Shown here piece after piece: positions 25,335 through 36,100 of a DNA stretch of 64,000 nt (positions are counted from its first letter, which is position 1; every line of letters begins with the position of its first letter). A program made the position numbers and the translations under genes. The notes under the pieces are model-generated. The model did no database searches. It was not told the origin of the DNA and saw nothing but the letters and a program-made list of their open reading frames with translations. The stretch is from Sunxiuqinia sp965230765. GTDB lineage: Bacteria; Bacteroidota; Bacteroidia; Bacteroidales; Prolixibacteraceae. Location: positions 372,001-436,000 of the forward strand of contig CBDDLR010000002.1 of the NCBI GenBank assembly GCA_965230765.1, read 5' to 3'.

Positions 25335-26810
25335 CTAATAGGCAATTGCAAATAAAACACGTTGAGAGGAAGGTTTTCCTGAATAGATACATTTTCCTTC
25401 TTCTTTTTCCCCTTCAAAAGGAATACAGCGGATGGTTGCTTTTGTTTCGTCCTTGATGCGTTGCTCGGTTTCAGAAGTACCATCCCAGTGTGCAAGTACA
25501 AATCCTCCTTTGTTTTTCAAAACATCTTTGAATTCGTCGTAGCTGTCAACTTTGGTGGTGTGTTCAGTTCTGTAATCCAAGGCTTTTTGGAAGATGTTAT
25601 TTTGAATTTCATCCAACAAATTACTAATGTATTCGTCAACGCCTTCAACAGGAACAACATTTTTCTCCAGTGTGTCACGGCGTGCAATCTCCAATGTGCC
25701 ATTCTCCAAATCGCGTGGTCCCATGGCAACGCGTACTGGTACACCTTTTAGTTCATATTCAGCAAACTTCCAACCTGGCTTCTTGGTGTCCAGGTCATCA
25801 ATTTTTACAGAAACACCTTTACTTTTTAGTTTCGTTGCAATCTCATCAGCTTTTTCCCTAATGGCTTTTAGTTGTTCTTCATTTCTGAAAATAGGAACAA
25901 TAACCACCTGGAAAGGAGCCAGCTTTGGAGGAAGTACAAGTCCGTTGTCATCTGAGTGTGCCATGATTAAAGCACCCATCAAACGGGTAGAAACACCCCA
26001 GCTTGTTGCCCAAACGTAATCGTCTTTACCTTCTTTGGTTGCAAATTTCACATCAAAAGCTTTGGCGAAATTTTGCCCAAGGAAGTGCGACGTTCCTGAT
26101 TGCAATGCTTTTCCATCTTGCATTAAGGCTTCAATAGTATATGTTTCAAGTGCACCTGCAAAGCGTTCATTCTCCGATTTTGAACCTTTAATAACAGGAA
26201 CAGCCATGAATTTTTCAGCAAATTCACCATATACATTTACCATTTGTTCGGTCTCATCCAACGCTTCCTGTTTTGTTGCGTGGGCAGTGTGCCCTTCTTG
26301 CCACAAAAATTCTGCGGTACGCAAGAACAGACGTGTACGCATTTCCCAGCGAACTACGTTTGCCCATTGGTTGCAAAGTATTGGAAGATCTCGGTACGAC
26401 TGGATCCAGTTTTTGTAGGTATTCCAAATAATGGTCTCTGATGTTGGGCGAACAATCAATTCTTCTTCAAGTTTTGCATTCGGATCAACAACAACACCAT
26501 TTCCGTCTGGGTCATTCATTAATCGGTAGTGGGTAACAACTGCACACTCTTTGGCAAATCCTTCTACGTGGTCGGCTTCTTTGCTAAAGAAAGATTTCGG
26601 GATGAAAAGCGGAAAATATGCATTCATATGCCCGGTTTCCTTAAACATGCGGTCTAGTTCCGCCTGCATTTTTTCCCAAATCGCGTACCCGTAAGGTTTT
26701 ATAACCATGCATCCCCGCACGGCCGAGCTCTCTGCTAAGTCGGCCTTTACAACAAGTTCATTGTACCATTGTGAATAATTCTCACTTCTTGGAGTTAATT
26801 CTTTCGCCAT
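25335..26810 (-). CDS. proS: Prolyl-tRNA synthetase, archaeal/eukaryotic-like type
   Basis: A 491-residue class II synthetase charging tRNA-Pro. Motif 1 region is MVIKPYGYAIWEKMQ, motif 2 VRWEMRTRLFLRTAEFLWQEGHTAH, motif 3 LMGALIMAHSDDNGLVLPPKLAP, followed by the anticodon-binding domain. There is no bacterial-type editing insertion. The C-terminal domain ends in VLFAIAY with the terminal Tyr typical of the short archaeal-like ProRS (type 3), which Bacteroidota use. Own promoter region and terminator. Confidence 0.96.
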   Translation of the reverse strand: MAKELTPRSENYSQWYNELVVKADLAESSAVRGCMVIKPYGYAIWEKMQAELDRMFKETGHMNAYFPLFIPKSFFSKEADHVEGFAKECAVVTHYRLMNDPDGNGVVVDPNAKLEEELIVRPTSETIIWNTYKNWIQSYRDLPILCNQWANVVRWEMRTRLFLRTAEFLWQEGHTAHATKQEALDETEQMVNVYGEFAEKFMAVPVIKGSKSENERFAGALETYTIEALMQDGKALQSGTSHFLGQNFAKAFDVKFATKEGKDDYVWATSWGVSTRLMGALIMAHSDDNGLVLPPKLAPFQVVIVPIFRNEEQLKAIREKADEIATKLKSKGVSVKIDDLDTKKPGWKFAEYELKGVPVRVAMGPRDLENGTLEIARRDTLEKNVVPVEGVDEYISNLLDEIQNNIFQKALDYRTEHTTKVDSYDEFKDVLKNKGGFVLAHWDGTSETEQRIKDETKATIRCIPFEGEKEEGKCIYSGKPSSQRVLFAIAY

Positions 26811-26894
26811 ATCTGTTTATTTGGTATGGTATTTGTTTCTTTATAGGTTGAAAAATGAGCTACAAAGTAAATAAATTTAATTCATATAAGATAC

Positions 26895-26900
26895 AGGAGG
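26895..26900 (+). promoter_or_regulatory. Strong Shine-Dalgarno sequence (unusual here)
   Basis: AGGAGG ends 7 bases before the ATG at 26908. Almost no other gene in this window has a recognisable Shine-Dalgarno sequence, as expected for Bacteroidota. Confidence 0.6.
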
Positions 26901-26907
26901 TTTAGAT

Positions 26908-28434
26908 ATGAAAACAAAAGTTACCCTTTTCGCAGCAATCGCCCTCGCCATGGGAGCTTGCACATCCGGGACCTACGTAACAGATAGGTACGACGATATC
27001 TATTTTACTCCCGGGGATGCTCCGCCTCCAGTTGTTGTTGAAGAACAAGCTGAAGAAGTAAGACAGGAAAACCCAACATCAATCATCATTCAGGAAGTTG
27101 AAGATAATGAGGACGGGACGAAAACCCTGAAAAATTATGTATTTGAAGATGCAGAGTTAGATGACAGGGTTTATGATATGGAAAACATGGAATTGGTAGA
27201 TTCTGATACAGTCATTTATGAAAATGAAGATGATATCGACTATGTAGTCAATAACTATTACGATGCCGATGAACTGGATTTTGCCTACCGCATTAAACGG
27301 TTTCATCGTCCTCATTTTTATGATCCTTTCTACTGGGATACATGGTATTATGACTCATGGTATCACCCATATCATTCGTGGAATTACTACGATTATTATT
27401 ATTCTCCATGGAGCAACTGGCACCGTCCTTATATAAGCTGGGGTTGGGGTTGGGGATGGTCTAGTCCGTATTACTACGGAAGCTATTGGCACCGTCCGTA
27501 TTACCACCATCACTACCATAGCCCATATTATTATGGAGGAAGTAGCTATTACGTGAGACACAACAGCGATGATTTCAGGTACGGAAATAGACGAGGGTCA
27601 TACTCGAATGTAGTCAGGAATAGAAGTGCAGTAGGTACGGCTGGTTCACGAACTGCATCTTCAGTCAATCGTTCGGGATCCTTAAAAAGTACATCTGAAA
27701 GAACATCAACTAGTCAACGGGTGGCAAACACTTCACGAAGAGGAACTTCTTACTCTGGCATTGGTGAAGGAAGAAGCAGGACAAATTCTGCTCAATCCAG
27801 AAGTGCTACTATTATGAATAAACGAAGAACCAGCACACCTGCTGTGAGTTCAACAGGAAGAAGAAGTGTTTCAGGTACTTCAACAGCAACAAGAAATAGG
27901 ACTAATGGAACGGTTTCAACATCAAGATCCAGAACTTCTGTTTTAAAATCTGGGCAGTCTTCTCCAACGACACAGTCATCAAGAAGAAGTTATTCAACAA
28001 GCACCACTAACAGGAGCCAATCAAATAAATCTGTTTCAACACAACGAAAACAATACACGCCAAGTTATAGTAAACCTCGAACGGTAACACGTTCCAATTA
28101 TAACAGTAGTAAGTACAGCAAGCCTCGTAGTTCTTCAAGTTATAGTAAGCCGAAGAGTACAAGCAGGTCATATTCTGCTCCGAAAACGAAGAGTTCGAGT
28201 TATAGAAGTACACACAAATCAAGTTCTTCCTACAGTAAAGGATCAAGTAGTAGCCGTCCATCGAGCAAGTCAAGTTACCGTTCATCTTCTAGCAGAAGTA
28301 GTGGAAGCTATAGTAGCGGTAGAAGTAGTAGCAGCGGGAGAAGTTCTGGAAGTTATAGTTCTGGAAGCAGCCGATCTTCAAGTAGCTCAAGTGGATCCAG
28401 AAGTTCATCCAGTAGTAGCGGAAGAAGACGTTAA
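26908..28434 (+). CDS. Lipoprotein with Tyr/His/Trp-rich middle and long Ser/Arg-rich tail
   Basis: A 508-residue envelope protein of unknown function. The lipobox LAMGAC puts the lipidated Cys at residue 18. The acidic region is about 25-120. A strongly aromatic block (about 128-215) is dense in Tyr, His, Trp and Pro, with pairs like SPYYYGSYWHRPYYHHHYH. From about 225 to the end the chain is nearly all Ser, Arg, Thr, Lys and Gly, closing in SSSSSGRRR. The base composition follows the bias: AGT/AGC/TCA serines and AGA arginines in short runs that look like slippage-expanded codons. The tail must be disordered and strongly basic. It is followed closely by a FadL-like gene, with which it may be co-transcribed. 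A strong AGGAGG precedes the start. Confidence 0.75.
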   Translation: MKTKVTLFAAIALAMGACTSGTYVTDRYDDIYFTPGDAPPPVVVEEQAEEVRQENPTSIIIQEVEDNEDGTKTLKNYVFEDAELDDRVYDMENMELVDSDTVIYENEDDIDYVVNNYYDADELDFAYRIKRFHRPHFYDPFYWDTWYYDSWYHPYHSWNYYDYYYSPWSNWHRPYISWGWGWGWSSPYYYGSYWHRPYYHHHYHSPYYYGGSSYYVRHNSDDFRYGNRRGSYSNVVRNRSAVGTAGSRTASSVNRSGSLKSTSERTSTSQRVANTSRRGTSYSGIGEGRSRTNSAQSRSATIMNKRRTSTPAVSSTGRRSVSGTSTATRNRTNGTVSTSRSRTSVLKSGQSSPTTQSSRRSYSTSTTNRSQSNKSVSTQRKQYTPSYSKPRTVTRSNYNSSKYSKPRSSSSYSKPKSTSRSYSAPKTKSSSYRSTHKSSSSYSKGSSSSRPSSKSSYRSSSSRSSGSYSSGRSSSSGRSSGSYSSGSSRSSSSSSGSRSSSSSSGRRR

Positions 28435-28481
28435 TTCGTGATTTAGAAAAATTGATTTTGGAAAATTTAATTCATTCAGCC

Positions 28482-29939
28482 ATGAAAAGAATATACTATA
28501 TTATTGCATTATTATTTTTAAGTGCCAGCGTTTCAGCACAGAATCTGGTCGATGCGCTGCGATATTCAGATTTCCGTACATCGGGAACTGCACGTGCTAC
28601 AGCAATGGGAAATGCCTTTGGAGCGCTTGGAGGAGATTTTACATCTGCATCAATAAATCCGGCTGGTATTGGGCTTTATCGGAGTAGCGAATTTGTATTT
28701 ACACCGAATATTAACAATGTAAATGCAGATGCCACATACTTAAATCAAACAGCATCCGAATCGAAATATAACCTGGCCGTTCAGAATGTTGGTTATGTTG
28801 CTAATTTCGATATGAATGGAAAATCAGGCTCGCTGGTGAGTGTAAGCCTTGGTGTTGGTTATAACCGTATGAACAATTTTAACCTGGAAAGAATGGTAAT
28901 GGCCACAAATGCCAATTCCAGTTTACTTGATCAATTTACGGCGAATGCAAATGCGGGAATATGGAGTAACAATTACGAAGAATTGGCTTGGAATACAGGA
29001 TTATTGTGGTATGATGAAGCTACTGATGAATATTGGAACGATATTACAGATGCCGGGCATGGACAATCACAGCGAAAATCATACGAACAAAAAGGTAGTA
29101 TTGATGAATTTGTATTTTCTATAGGTGCAAACTTTAATCATAAATTTTATTTGGGGGCTACAGTTGGCATTCACGATGTTTATTTCAGGGAAACAACAAG
29201 TTTGTATGAATATGATGAAGTTGGCAATATCCCCTTTGTAGATGATTTTACTTTTAACACGTATTTGAGAACAACAGGCACAGGGGTTAATTTTAAATTG
29301 GGTGCAATTTTTAAACCTACCAATGAATTAAGATTGGGTTTGGCTGTTCATACTCCAACTTTCTACAGCATGCAGGATAGTTACGACAATACAATGTATT
29401 CATTTATTGAAAGTTCTCCTGATGAACAAAAGGATTTCTCTCCTATTAATAATTACGATTATGACCTGCAAACACCATTAAGGGCAATTTTAAGTGCAGC
29501 ATATGTGGTTGGCAAAAAAGCAATTCTGAGTGTCGACTATGAATTTGTAGATTATTCAACAATCGAATTTAGCGATGGTGGCGATGGATATGGTTTCTTT
29601 GATGAGAACCAGGATATTGAGGAGGCCTACAAAGCTGTTGGTAACTTGAGGTTAGGAGCAGAATACCGGTTAAACAATAATGTGAGTATCCGTGGGGGCT
29701 ATGAATTTTATCCAAGTCCATTTGAGAGTAATGCTTTTGGTTCTTTTCAACCCAATAGTAACGTTGATGACTCTGCAATTTCTGCAGGTATAGGATTCAA
29801 ACAAGGTGGATTTTTCTTTGATGCCGCATATAAAAGAGATTTAAACGAAGATTATTTTGAAATTTATCAAGGGTCTGATCTTGCTAATTTTGAAACGAAT
29901 ACAGACAATTTTGTATTTACCATAGGTTTTAGGTTCTAA
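28482..29939 (+). CDS. OmpP1/FadL/TodX-family outer membrane channel
   Basis: A 485-residue outer-membrane beta barrel. The signal peptide is MKRIYYIIALLFLSASVSAQ. The mature N-terminus NLVDALRYSDFRTSGTARATAMGNAFGALGGDFTSASINPAGIG is the family hatch sequence, with the NPAGIG motif. Alternating-strand barrel follows to the terminal FVFTIGFRF (C-terminal Phe). Such proteins let hydrophobic compounds through the outer membrane; the substrate is unknown. The start is the ATG at 28482; 10 upstream codons in the open frame are not part of the signal peptide. A strong terminator follows. Confidence 0.9.
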   Translation: MKRIYYIIALLFLSASVSAQNLVDALRYSDFRTSGTARATAMGNAFGALGGDFTSASINPAGIGLYRSSEFVFTPNINNVNADATYLNQTASESKYNLAVQNVGYVANFDMNGKSGSLVSVSLGVGYNRMNNFNLERMVMATNANSSLLDQFTANANAGIWSNNYEELAWNTGLLWYDEATDEYWNDITDAGHGQSQRKSYEQKGSIDEFVFSIGANFNHKFYLGATVGIHDVYFRETTSLYEYDEVGNIPFVDDFTFNTYLRTTGTGVNFKLGAIFKPTNELRLGLAVHTPTFYSMQDSYDNTMYSFIESSPDEQKDFSPINNYDYDLQTPLRAILSAAYVVGKKAILSVDYEFVDYSTIEFSDGGDGYGFFDENQDIEEAYKAVGNLRLGAEYRLNNNVSIRGGYEFYPSPFESNAFGSFQPNSNVDDSAISAGIGFKQGGFFFDAAYKRDLNEDYFEIYQGSDLANFETNTDNFVFTIGFRF

Positions 29940-29951
29940 TTTCACATGCTG

Positions 29952-29983
29952 TAAAGCATTGGTTTCCGAGAACCAATGCTTTA
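29952..29983 (+). terminator. Strong hairpin after the FadL-like gene
   Basis: TAAAGCATTGGTT at 29952-29964 pairs perfectly with AACCAATGCTTTA at 29971-29983 (13 bp, 6-base loop), followed by a T-containing stretch. Confidence 0.75.
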
Positions 29984-30113
29984 ACGTTTTCGTTCAATTA
30001 TTTAGCGGTTGTATTTTAACAATTCATAGATAATTGTTCATAAAATTTAACATGAAATAGTTTATTTAATATTTCAATTGCCGTAAATTAGTTTACGAGT
30101 TAGAATCAACAGG

Positions 30114-30401
30114 ATGGATAATTTTAAGAAAATAAGTTACCTCGAGTCAACCCGGATATTCCGTCAGGCTGATCAATTAGGCCGCAGGCTTAGGCTTGGG
30201 GATTTGAATACTTCCAAATGGTTGCAGCGTGAAAATATAAACCTTGATGATATTAAAGCCATTTCCCGCAATTACCCCGATTTGAGGATTTTCATTATTG
30301 GAGAAGGTAAAGACGAAGGTTTTTATATTTATTCAAAGCAAATGGAAACTTGTTTCAAATATCACCCAACTTACAGTTCTATTAAACAAGTATTGCCATA
30401 A
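30114..30401 (+). CDS. Small hypothetical protein of the methyltransferase/DUF4954 unit
   Basis: A 95-residue soluble protein, not recognised. It begins FKKISYLESTRIFRQADQLGRRLRLGDLN and has a central LDDIKAISRNYPDLRIFIIGEGKDEGFYIYSK. It is the first gene of a three-gene unit: its TAA directly abuts the ATG of the methyltransferase with no gap. The 174-base upstream gap has an AACAATT-7-AATTGTT dyad at about 30019-30039 but no consensus promoter. Confidence 0.65.
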   Translation: MDNFKKISYLESTRIFRQADQLGRRLRLGDLNTSKWLQRENINLDDIKAISRNYPDLRIFIIGEGKDEGFYIYSKQMETCFKYHPTYSSIKQVLP

Positions 30402-31118
30402 ATGTCTTTTTCAGAGGATCCGTTAGCCCAAGGGATTTACAATTTTCATTTTCAACATATTGACACCCCAATTCGAATTCACTCGATTGGGTTTGATGTT
30501 GATGAGGTCTTGCCGTCCTTTTTTTACAGGTCAGTAAATGATATGCCTAAGCTGGAAATACAAGCACTTGATCTTTGCAAAGGGAAAGTGTTAGATGTTG
30601 GGGCTTGTGCCGGGTGTCATTCCATGGCTCTTTCACAAAAAGGAGCTGACGTTACAGCTCTTGAAAGATCGTCATTGTGCTGTCAGGTTCTTCAAGATAG
30701 AGGGCTGAACAAAGTCATTTGTGATGATATTTTCAATTTAGAGGGCGAAAAATTTGATACCATTTTATTGCTGATGAATGGTGCAGGCATTTCTGGTACG
30801 CTTAGTAACTTTAATCATTTTCTTCAAAAGCTAAACGATTTACTGGAAGAAGGAGGGCAAATCCTGATGGACTCGTCTGATTTAATATATTTGTATATGG
30901 AAGAAGATGGTTCTGCACTCGTTGATGTGAATGCAGAACGATATTATGGCGAACTGATTTTTCAAACTGAATACAATAATCAGAAAGGACAAGAGTTTCC
31001 ATGGTTGTATATTGATCAGGAATTATTGTCGTTAAAAGCTGAACAAAACGGACTAGTAGTTAAACAAGTATGGCAGGGGGAACATTACGATTACCTTGCA
31101 CAACTGGTTTCAAAATAA
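30402..31118 (+). CDS. Class I SAM-dependent methyltransferase
   Basis: A 238-residue methyltransferase. The SAM-binding motif I is GKVLDVGACAGCHSMALSQKGADVTALERS (about 62-91), with the acidic end of strand 2 at E89. Motif II/III follow as FDTILLLMNGAGISGTL and LLEEGGQILMDSSDL. The substrate is unknown. An unusual run of cysteines around motif I (ACAGC, and SSLCC at 92-96) is worth noting. Translated directly after the 95-residue protein and 6 bases ahead of the DUF4954 gene. Confidence 0.82.
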   Translation: MSFSEDPLAQGIYNFHFQHIDTPIRIHSIGFDVDEVLPSFFYRSVNDMPKLEIQALDLCKGKVLDVGACAGCHSMALSQKGADVTALERSSLCCQVLQDRGLNKVICDDIFNLEGEKFDTILLLMNGAGISGTLSNFNHFLQKLNDLLEEGGQILMDSSDLIYLYMEEDGSALVDVNAERYYGELIFQTEYNNQKGQEFPWLYIDQELLSLKAEQNGLVVKQVWQGEHYDYLAQLVSK

Positions 31119-31124
31119 ACAACT

Positions 31125-33125
31125 ATGAAAAATACCTTTAGGAACCTCACTTCAAAAGAAATTGAAATACTTACTGCAAATCAATGTATTTGCGATAGCT
31201 GGGACGATGTGTTTGTAACCGAAGGTTTCATTGCTGAGAACATCCGATTTTCAAGGTTTTCGGGAAAAGTAACAATTGGAAAATTAGATGGTAAAATTCA
31301 ATTCCCTGGAGGTATTGAAAAAGATTGTGGTATCTACGATGCACATATTCATAACTGTACAGTTGGTGATCATGTTTTCATAAACCATGTGAAAAATTAC
31401 ATTGCCAATTATGAGATAGGTGATAACGTGATAATTGACAATATTGATTTGTGTGTGGTAGATTCCGAAAGTTCATTTGGGAATGGAATTCAGGTTGAAG
31501 TGTTGGATGAAACAGGGGGGAGGCAGGTCACAATCTATAACAAACTATCAGCTCACTTAGCTTATGTGCAGGCTTTTTACAAACATCGGGATAAAACGAT
31601 TGAACAAATAGAAAAACTGATTCAGGATTATACCAATCAGGTTCGATCTGAAATTGGTAGCATTGGTAAACATTCCAGGATTGCTAATTGCAAAGAAATA
31701 CGGAATGTTTGTATTGGGGAATACTCCAAAATTGATGGAGCAAGTAAATTGGTGAACGGATCGCTGAACAGCAAAAAAGAAGCACCCGTTATCATTGGGC
31801 ATGATATTATAGCGAAAAACTTTATTATTTCTTCTGGTTCTGAGATTTCTGATGGAGCTATTGTTGACAATTGTTTTATTGGTCAGGGGTGTATTTTGAG
31901 TTCCCAATACTCTGCAATAAACTCACTATTTTTTGCCAACTGCCAAGGGTTTCATGGTGAGGCATGTGCTGTTTTTGCAGGGCCATACACAGTTACCCAT
32001 CACAAGTCAACTTTGCTAATAGCGGGTATGTTTTCATTTTGTAATGCTGGAAGTGGTTCTAACCAGAGTAACCACATGTACAAGCTTGGACCCATTCATC
32101 ACGGGGTAGTAGAACGAGGATCGAAAACTACCAGTGATTCTTATTTGCTATGGCCAGCAAAGATTGGGGCTTTTACGCTGGTAATGGGGCGACACTACAA
32201 GAATTCCGATACTTCAAATATGCCATTTTCTTATTTGGTAGAAAATAAAGATGAAAGTTGGCTTGCACCTGGTGTAAACCTTAAAAGTGTTGGGACAATC
32301 CGTGATGTACTGAAGTGGCCCCGAAGGGATAAACGCACTGATCCTGAAAAACTGGACTGTGTGAATTTTAACTTATTAAGTCCTTTCACCATTCAAAAAA
32401 TGGCCAACGGAATTGAGCTTCTTCAAAAAATATCAGAGATTTCCGGGGAAACAACCGAAGTGTTTTCATACAACAATACCAAGATAAGAAGAGATGCACT
32501 GAACCGTGGGCAGAAGCTTTACCACATGGCGATTATGAAGTTTATCGGTAACTCAATTATTACACGCTTAAATATTTGTGAACTTGATAACATGGATCAG
32601 GTGCAGGCTTGCTTGTCTCCAGGTTCTGAAATTGGAAAAGGAAACTGGATTGACCTATCAGGCTTGATTTCACCGAAACAACAAATTATTGATCTATTGA
32701 ATGATATTGAGTCTGGAGAACACAAAAAGCTCGAAGATATTGAAAATGTATTCCGTTCACTGCACGATAACTACTATGATTACGAATGGAACTGGACATT
32801 CGATTTTATCCTTGAATACCTGAAAAAGCCAGTTAATGAAATGAGCAGGGAAGAACTGATTTCAATTATAGAACAATGGAAAGAAAGTGTCGTTGGAATT
32901 GACCAGATGCTTTACCAGGATGCAAAAAAAGAATTTAGGCTGGAGACGATGACTGGCTTCGGGATTGATGGTGATCAGGCTGTGAAACAAAAAGACTTTG
33001 AGAATGTCCGTGGAAAATTTGAGGAAAATACATTTGTCACAGAAATTCTGGATCACATTAAACGTAAAACCGCGTTGGGTGATCGGGTAATTGCTCAATT
33101 GAATAAAGTTAGCATTGAAGTTTAG
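31125..33125 (+). CDS. DUF4954 protein with left-handed beta-helix (hexapeptide) region
   Basis: A 666-residue protein. Residues about 40-330 contain repeated hexapeptide-type strands (CTVGDHVFINHV, YEIGDNVIIDNID, VCIGEYSKIDGASKL, VIIGHDIIAKNFII, CFIGQGCILSSQYS), as in sugar acyl- and nucleotidyltransferases. A conserved block HGEACAVFAGPYTVTHHKSTLLIAGMFSFCNAGSGSNQSNHMYKLGP is rich in His/Ser/Asn and may be an active site. The C-terminal third is helical. The function of DUF4954 is unknown; the fold suggests transfer to a sugar-like or CoA-linked substrate. Third gene of the unit; its stop overlaps the convergent permease gene by 4 bases. Confidence 0.78.
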   Translation: MKNTFRNLTSKEIEILTANQCICDSWDDVFVTEGFIAENIRFSRFSGKVTIGKLDGKIQFPGGIEKDCGIYDAHIHNCTVGDHVFINHVKNYIANYEIGDNVIIDNIDLCVVDSESSFGNGIQVEVLDETGGRQVTIYNKLSAHLAYVQAFYKHRDKTIEQIEKLIQDYTNQVRSEIGSIGKHSRIANCKEIRNVCIGEYSKIDGASKLVNGSLNSKKEAPVIIGHDIIAKNFIISSGSEISDGAIVDNCFIGQGCILSSQYSAINSLFFANCQGFHGEACAVFAGPYTVTHHKSTLLIAGMFSFCNAGSGSNQSNHMYKLGPIHHGVVERGSKTTSDSYLLWPAKIGAFTLVMGRHYKNSDTSNMPFSYLVENKDESWLAPGVNLKSVGTIRDVLKWPRRDKRTDPEKLDCVNFNLLSPFTIQKMANGIELLQKISEISGETTEVFSYNNTKIRRDALNRGQKLYHMAIMKFIGNSIITRLNICELDNMDQVQACLSPGSEIGKGNWIDLSGLISPKQQIIDLLNDIESGEHKKLEDIENVFRSLHDNYYDYEWNWTFDFILEYLKKPVNEMSREELISIIEQWKESVVGIDQMLYQDAKKEFRLETMTGFGIDGDQAVKQKDFENVRGKFEENTFVTEILDHIKRKTALGDRVIAQLNKVSIEV

Positions 33126-36100
33126 TCGTTTCTAATTGCTTCGTTTAAGCTTTTATTTAACGAAGATCTTCCTGCAAAATAAATCCACAGGCTAGCACTT
33201 GAGATAATAATGAAAATAAGTGCTAGTGCCCAATAAATAAGTCCTTTGTATAAGTTTGAACTTAAACTTGGTAGCGCAGATATTATTGCTGGAATTGTGC
33301 CAGTCAATACAGCTAAAACAACCATTAGGATATGTTCTGTGAAAATTAGTTTGAAAATTTTTCGTTTGCTGTACCCAGTAGCTTGAAGGACTGCCAATTC
33401 AGAACGTTGCTCCATCAAGCTTCTGAAAATAACGATGCCTAAACCAATTGTGCCGATTAAAAGCCCCAAAGCTCCCAATTGCAAATAAATGTTGAGGTAG
33501 GTATTTTCAACCTGGTAGAATTTTAGCAAACGGTCTTTTGCAGGTTCAAGCTCCAGCCCATAGTTGCGCATAGCTGATTTCAACGTTTCTGGATTTTCTT
33601 TGCCGGAAACCAGAAAAACCTGAGAACCACTTACCGAAGGAAAATGCTGAATGAACAAGTTTTCATCGATTAGAATGTTTCCCTGGAAGATGGAATTGGC
33701 CAACCCGCCTATTAACTTTAGTGAAACATCTTCACCCTGCTCATTTTTGTAGATAAGCGTATCGCCAACTGACATGCCCAATCCCCACTGGATCACGGTT
33801 TGATCAGCAATGGCAGGGATTACTCCACTATCAAGTGGTTTTTTTAGTGATAACCAAGGATGTTTAGGGTCGAGCTCTTCAGAATGTGTTACAAATGAAA
33901 AAGCTTCTTTATTATTAAATGCATCCGGATTGAAACCAAGAATACGGGGCTTGCTTATTTTGTTCAGGTTCAGGCAACTGGCATCGTCGCCTGTCAACGC
34001 TCTGAATTGAGTGAACTCAAAATCAGTATTATCCAGACCAAACTCATATCTACCTTCTTCCGAATTTAAGTCAACCAGGATAGGGAAACTCGATTCTGCA
34101 AAATAAGTAAAACCACCTGTGCCTGAACCCGGAAGATCAGCGTTTGACGTCAAATCTTTGCGGTTTAACCCTGTTGAAAGAACCAGGAAGATACCCACAG
34201 ATAGAAAGCTGATTATAAGAATGGTTTTCTTTCGGTTTGTGTATATGCGGTTAAGAACTAGTTGTCGATAATTGTGTAGTACTCTTGTTGATCGGTTTCG
34301 AAAGATGAAATAGGAATTAAGCAAAAAGATGAGGGCAGGCATCAATAAAAAGCCAGCCACAAAAAAAAGGCTGGGGTCAATCTTGCCCTTGTTGTTTAGC
34401 TGTGTCATAAAAATCAAAATTGCCCCAATCAACAGCACAATGCCCGAAATCAAATTCCATCGTAAATGTTTGTTCGCCTCTTTTGTTTTTTTTCTTTTTT
34501 CAGAAGTGAATTTTTTAAGCATCAACCCGGAGGCAATTATGCTGATGAATCCAATTGTTACAATCGATTTTACAATAGCAGCAGATGTAATGTGTGTTTC
34601 GACCATTGAAGTTTGTACAATTTCAAACCAGATGGTGTTGATCGCTTTTAATATCAGGTTGTTGTAAACAATACCCAACGGAATACCAATAATCATACCT
34701 ATTGCAATGATGAAAAAGGATTCTGTAAAAACTAGCTTTCTGATTTTCTTTTTGTGGAACCCGATGGACTGAAGTGTGTAAATTTCATCTCTTCGATAAT
34801 TCAGGTAAAGCCTAAACATTAGATAGGCAAGCAAAAGAGAGGCGAGCAAAACGAAAAAACTAAGGCCAATAAACAGTTGCCCAAAATCAACACCTCCACC
34901 CGCTGCTTTTAACCCATCTCTTTTAGCAGCTGTTAATTGAAAACCAATGCTGGATGGGGTAAGTTTGCTTAATATTTGTTTTTCAATTGCTGTCCTATCC
35001 ATGCTTTTAAACCGGACTGCAGTTGCTTTGCCAAAACGGTTTCCCCAAAGTTTCTTTGCTGCTTCTATGTTCACAAAAGCTTTCGGGGTGCCCTTGTAGG
35101 TGTTCCAGTAATCTTCATCTTTGGGGCGGATGCTGCCAAGCTCAATCGGCACCCCGGTTTCCCAATCACGGCAATGCCCCGCATCAGACATTCCAGGAAT
35201 CTCAGGCATCAACAGCTGATCACTGTATTTTCCTTCAAGCTTGACAATTTCTTTTACAACAAACTGATTTTGCTTCTCATCCAGTTTTCGCAATGGCCCA
35301 ACCACAAAATATTCGGTGATGATTGTGTCTTCAACAGTTGCCTTCAGATCATTTGCAAGCCATTCGTTTATGATGATTTCATCTTCTTTCATTGGGGCAG
35401 AGCCAGCAGAAAGTCCGGAAATGAACGAATAAGGGGTGCTTTTATCCCTCAAGGTAAACCGGTTCACAAAATAGGTCAAAACGGGCTGGCTTTCAGGAAT
35501 TTTGCTAATCAAAATATTTTCAATCACTGGCTCAATAAAAACACGTTCTGAAATGATTTCAGAGAAATCGAGTTGTTCATCCTTCCTGATTTTAAGATTG
35601 ATATCTTCCAGCTTCCAGCATTGTTGGAGTTGGTTCATCAGTTCCGCTTCGTCCTTGTTATCAGAAGTTACAAGAATGACATTGGCTTTGTTATCCAGTT
35701 CAAGCTGTTTGTTTAACCAATCTTTCGAAATAAAAATGTTTTTAGGGGAGGACTGGATGTTTTGCAAATTGAAGTTCCCGGTTTGTACAGGCGAAGCAAT
35801 GGCTTTTACTTTTGCACGAAATGAAACACTCATTTCTTCAGCAGAAACAAAAGGCGTATTGGAAGGGAAAGTACTCAATTTGTTCACCCGTATCAGAAGC
35901 TCATCACCGGGATTTACTCCCAGAATATTAGCCAGACGCTGATTGACCGCCAGCTCATTTTTTTGGAGATTGAATAAACTGTCCGTACCTGCAAACTGAT
36001 TAAATTGATGATCAATGCCCCATACTTTTACCTGGTTTGTACGAGCTTCACCACCATTTAAGATGGCCATTCCTGTTGCATATAAAACCGAAGTGGTTTC

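Noticed and set aside
27355..27561. Antisense frame in the aromatic block of the lipoprotein gene
   Set aside because: It is a mirror of the Tyr/Trp/His-rich codons and has a repetitive Ile/Val/Pro-rich composition.
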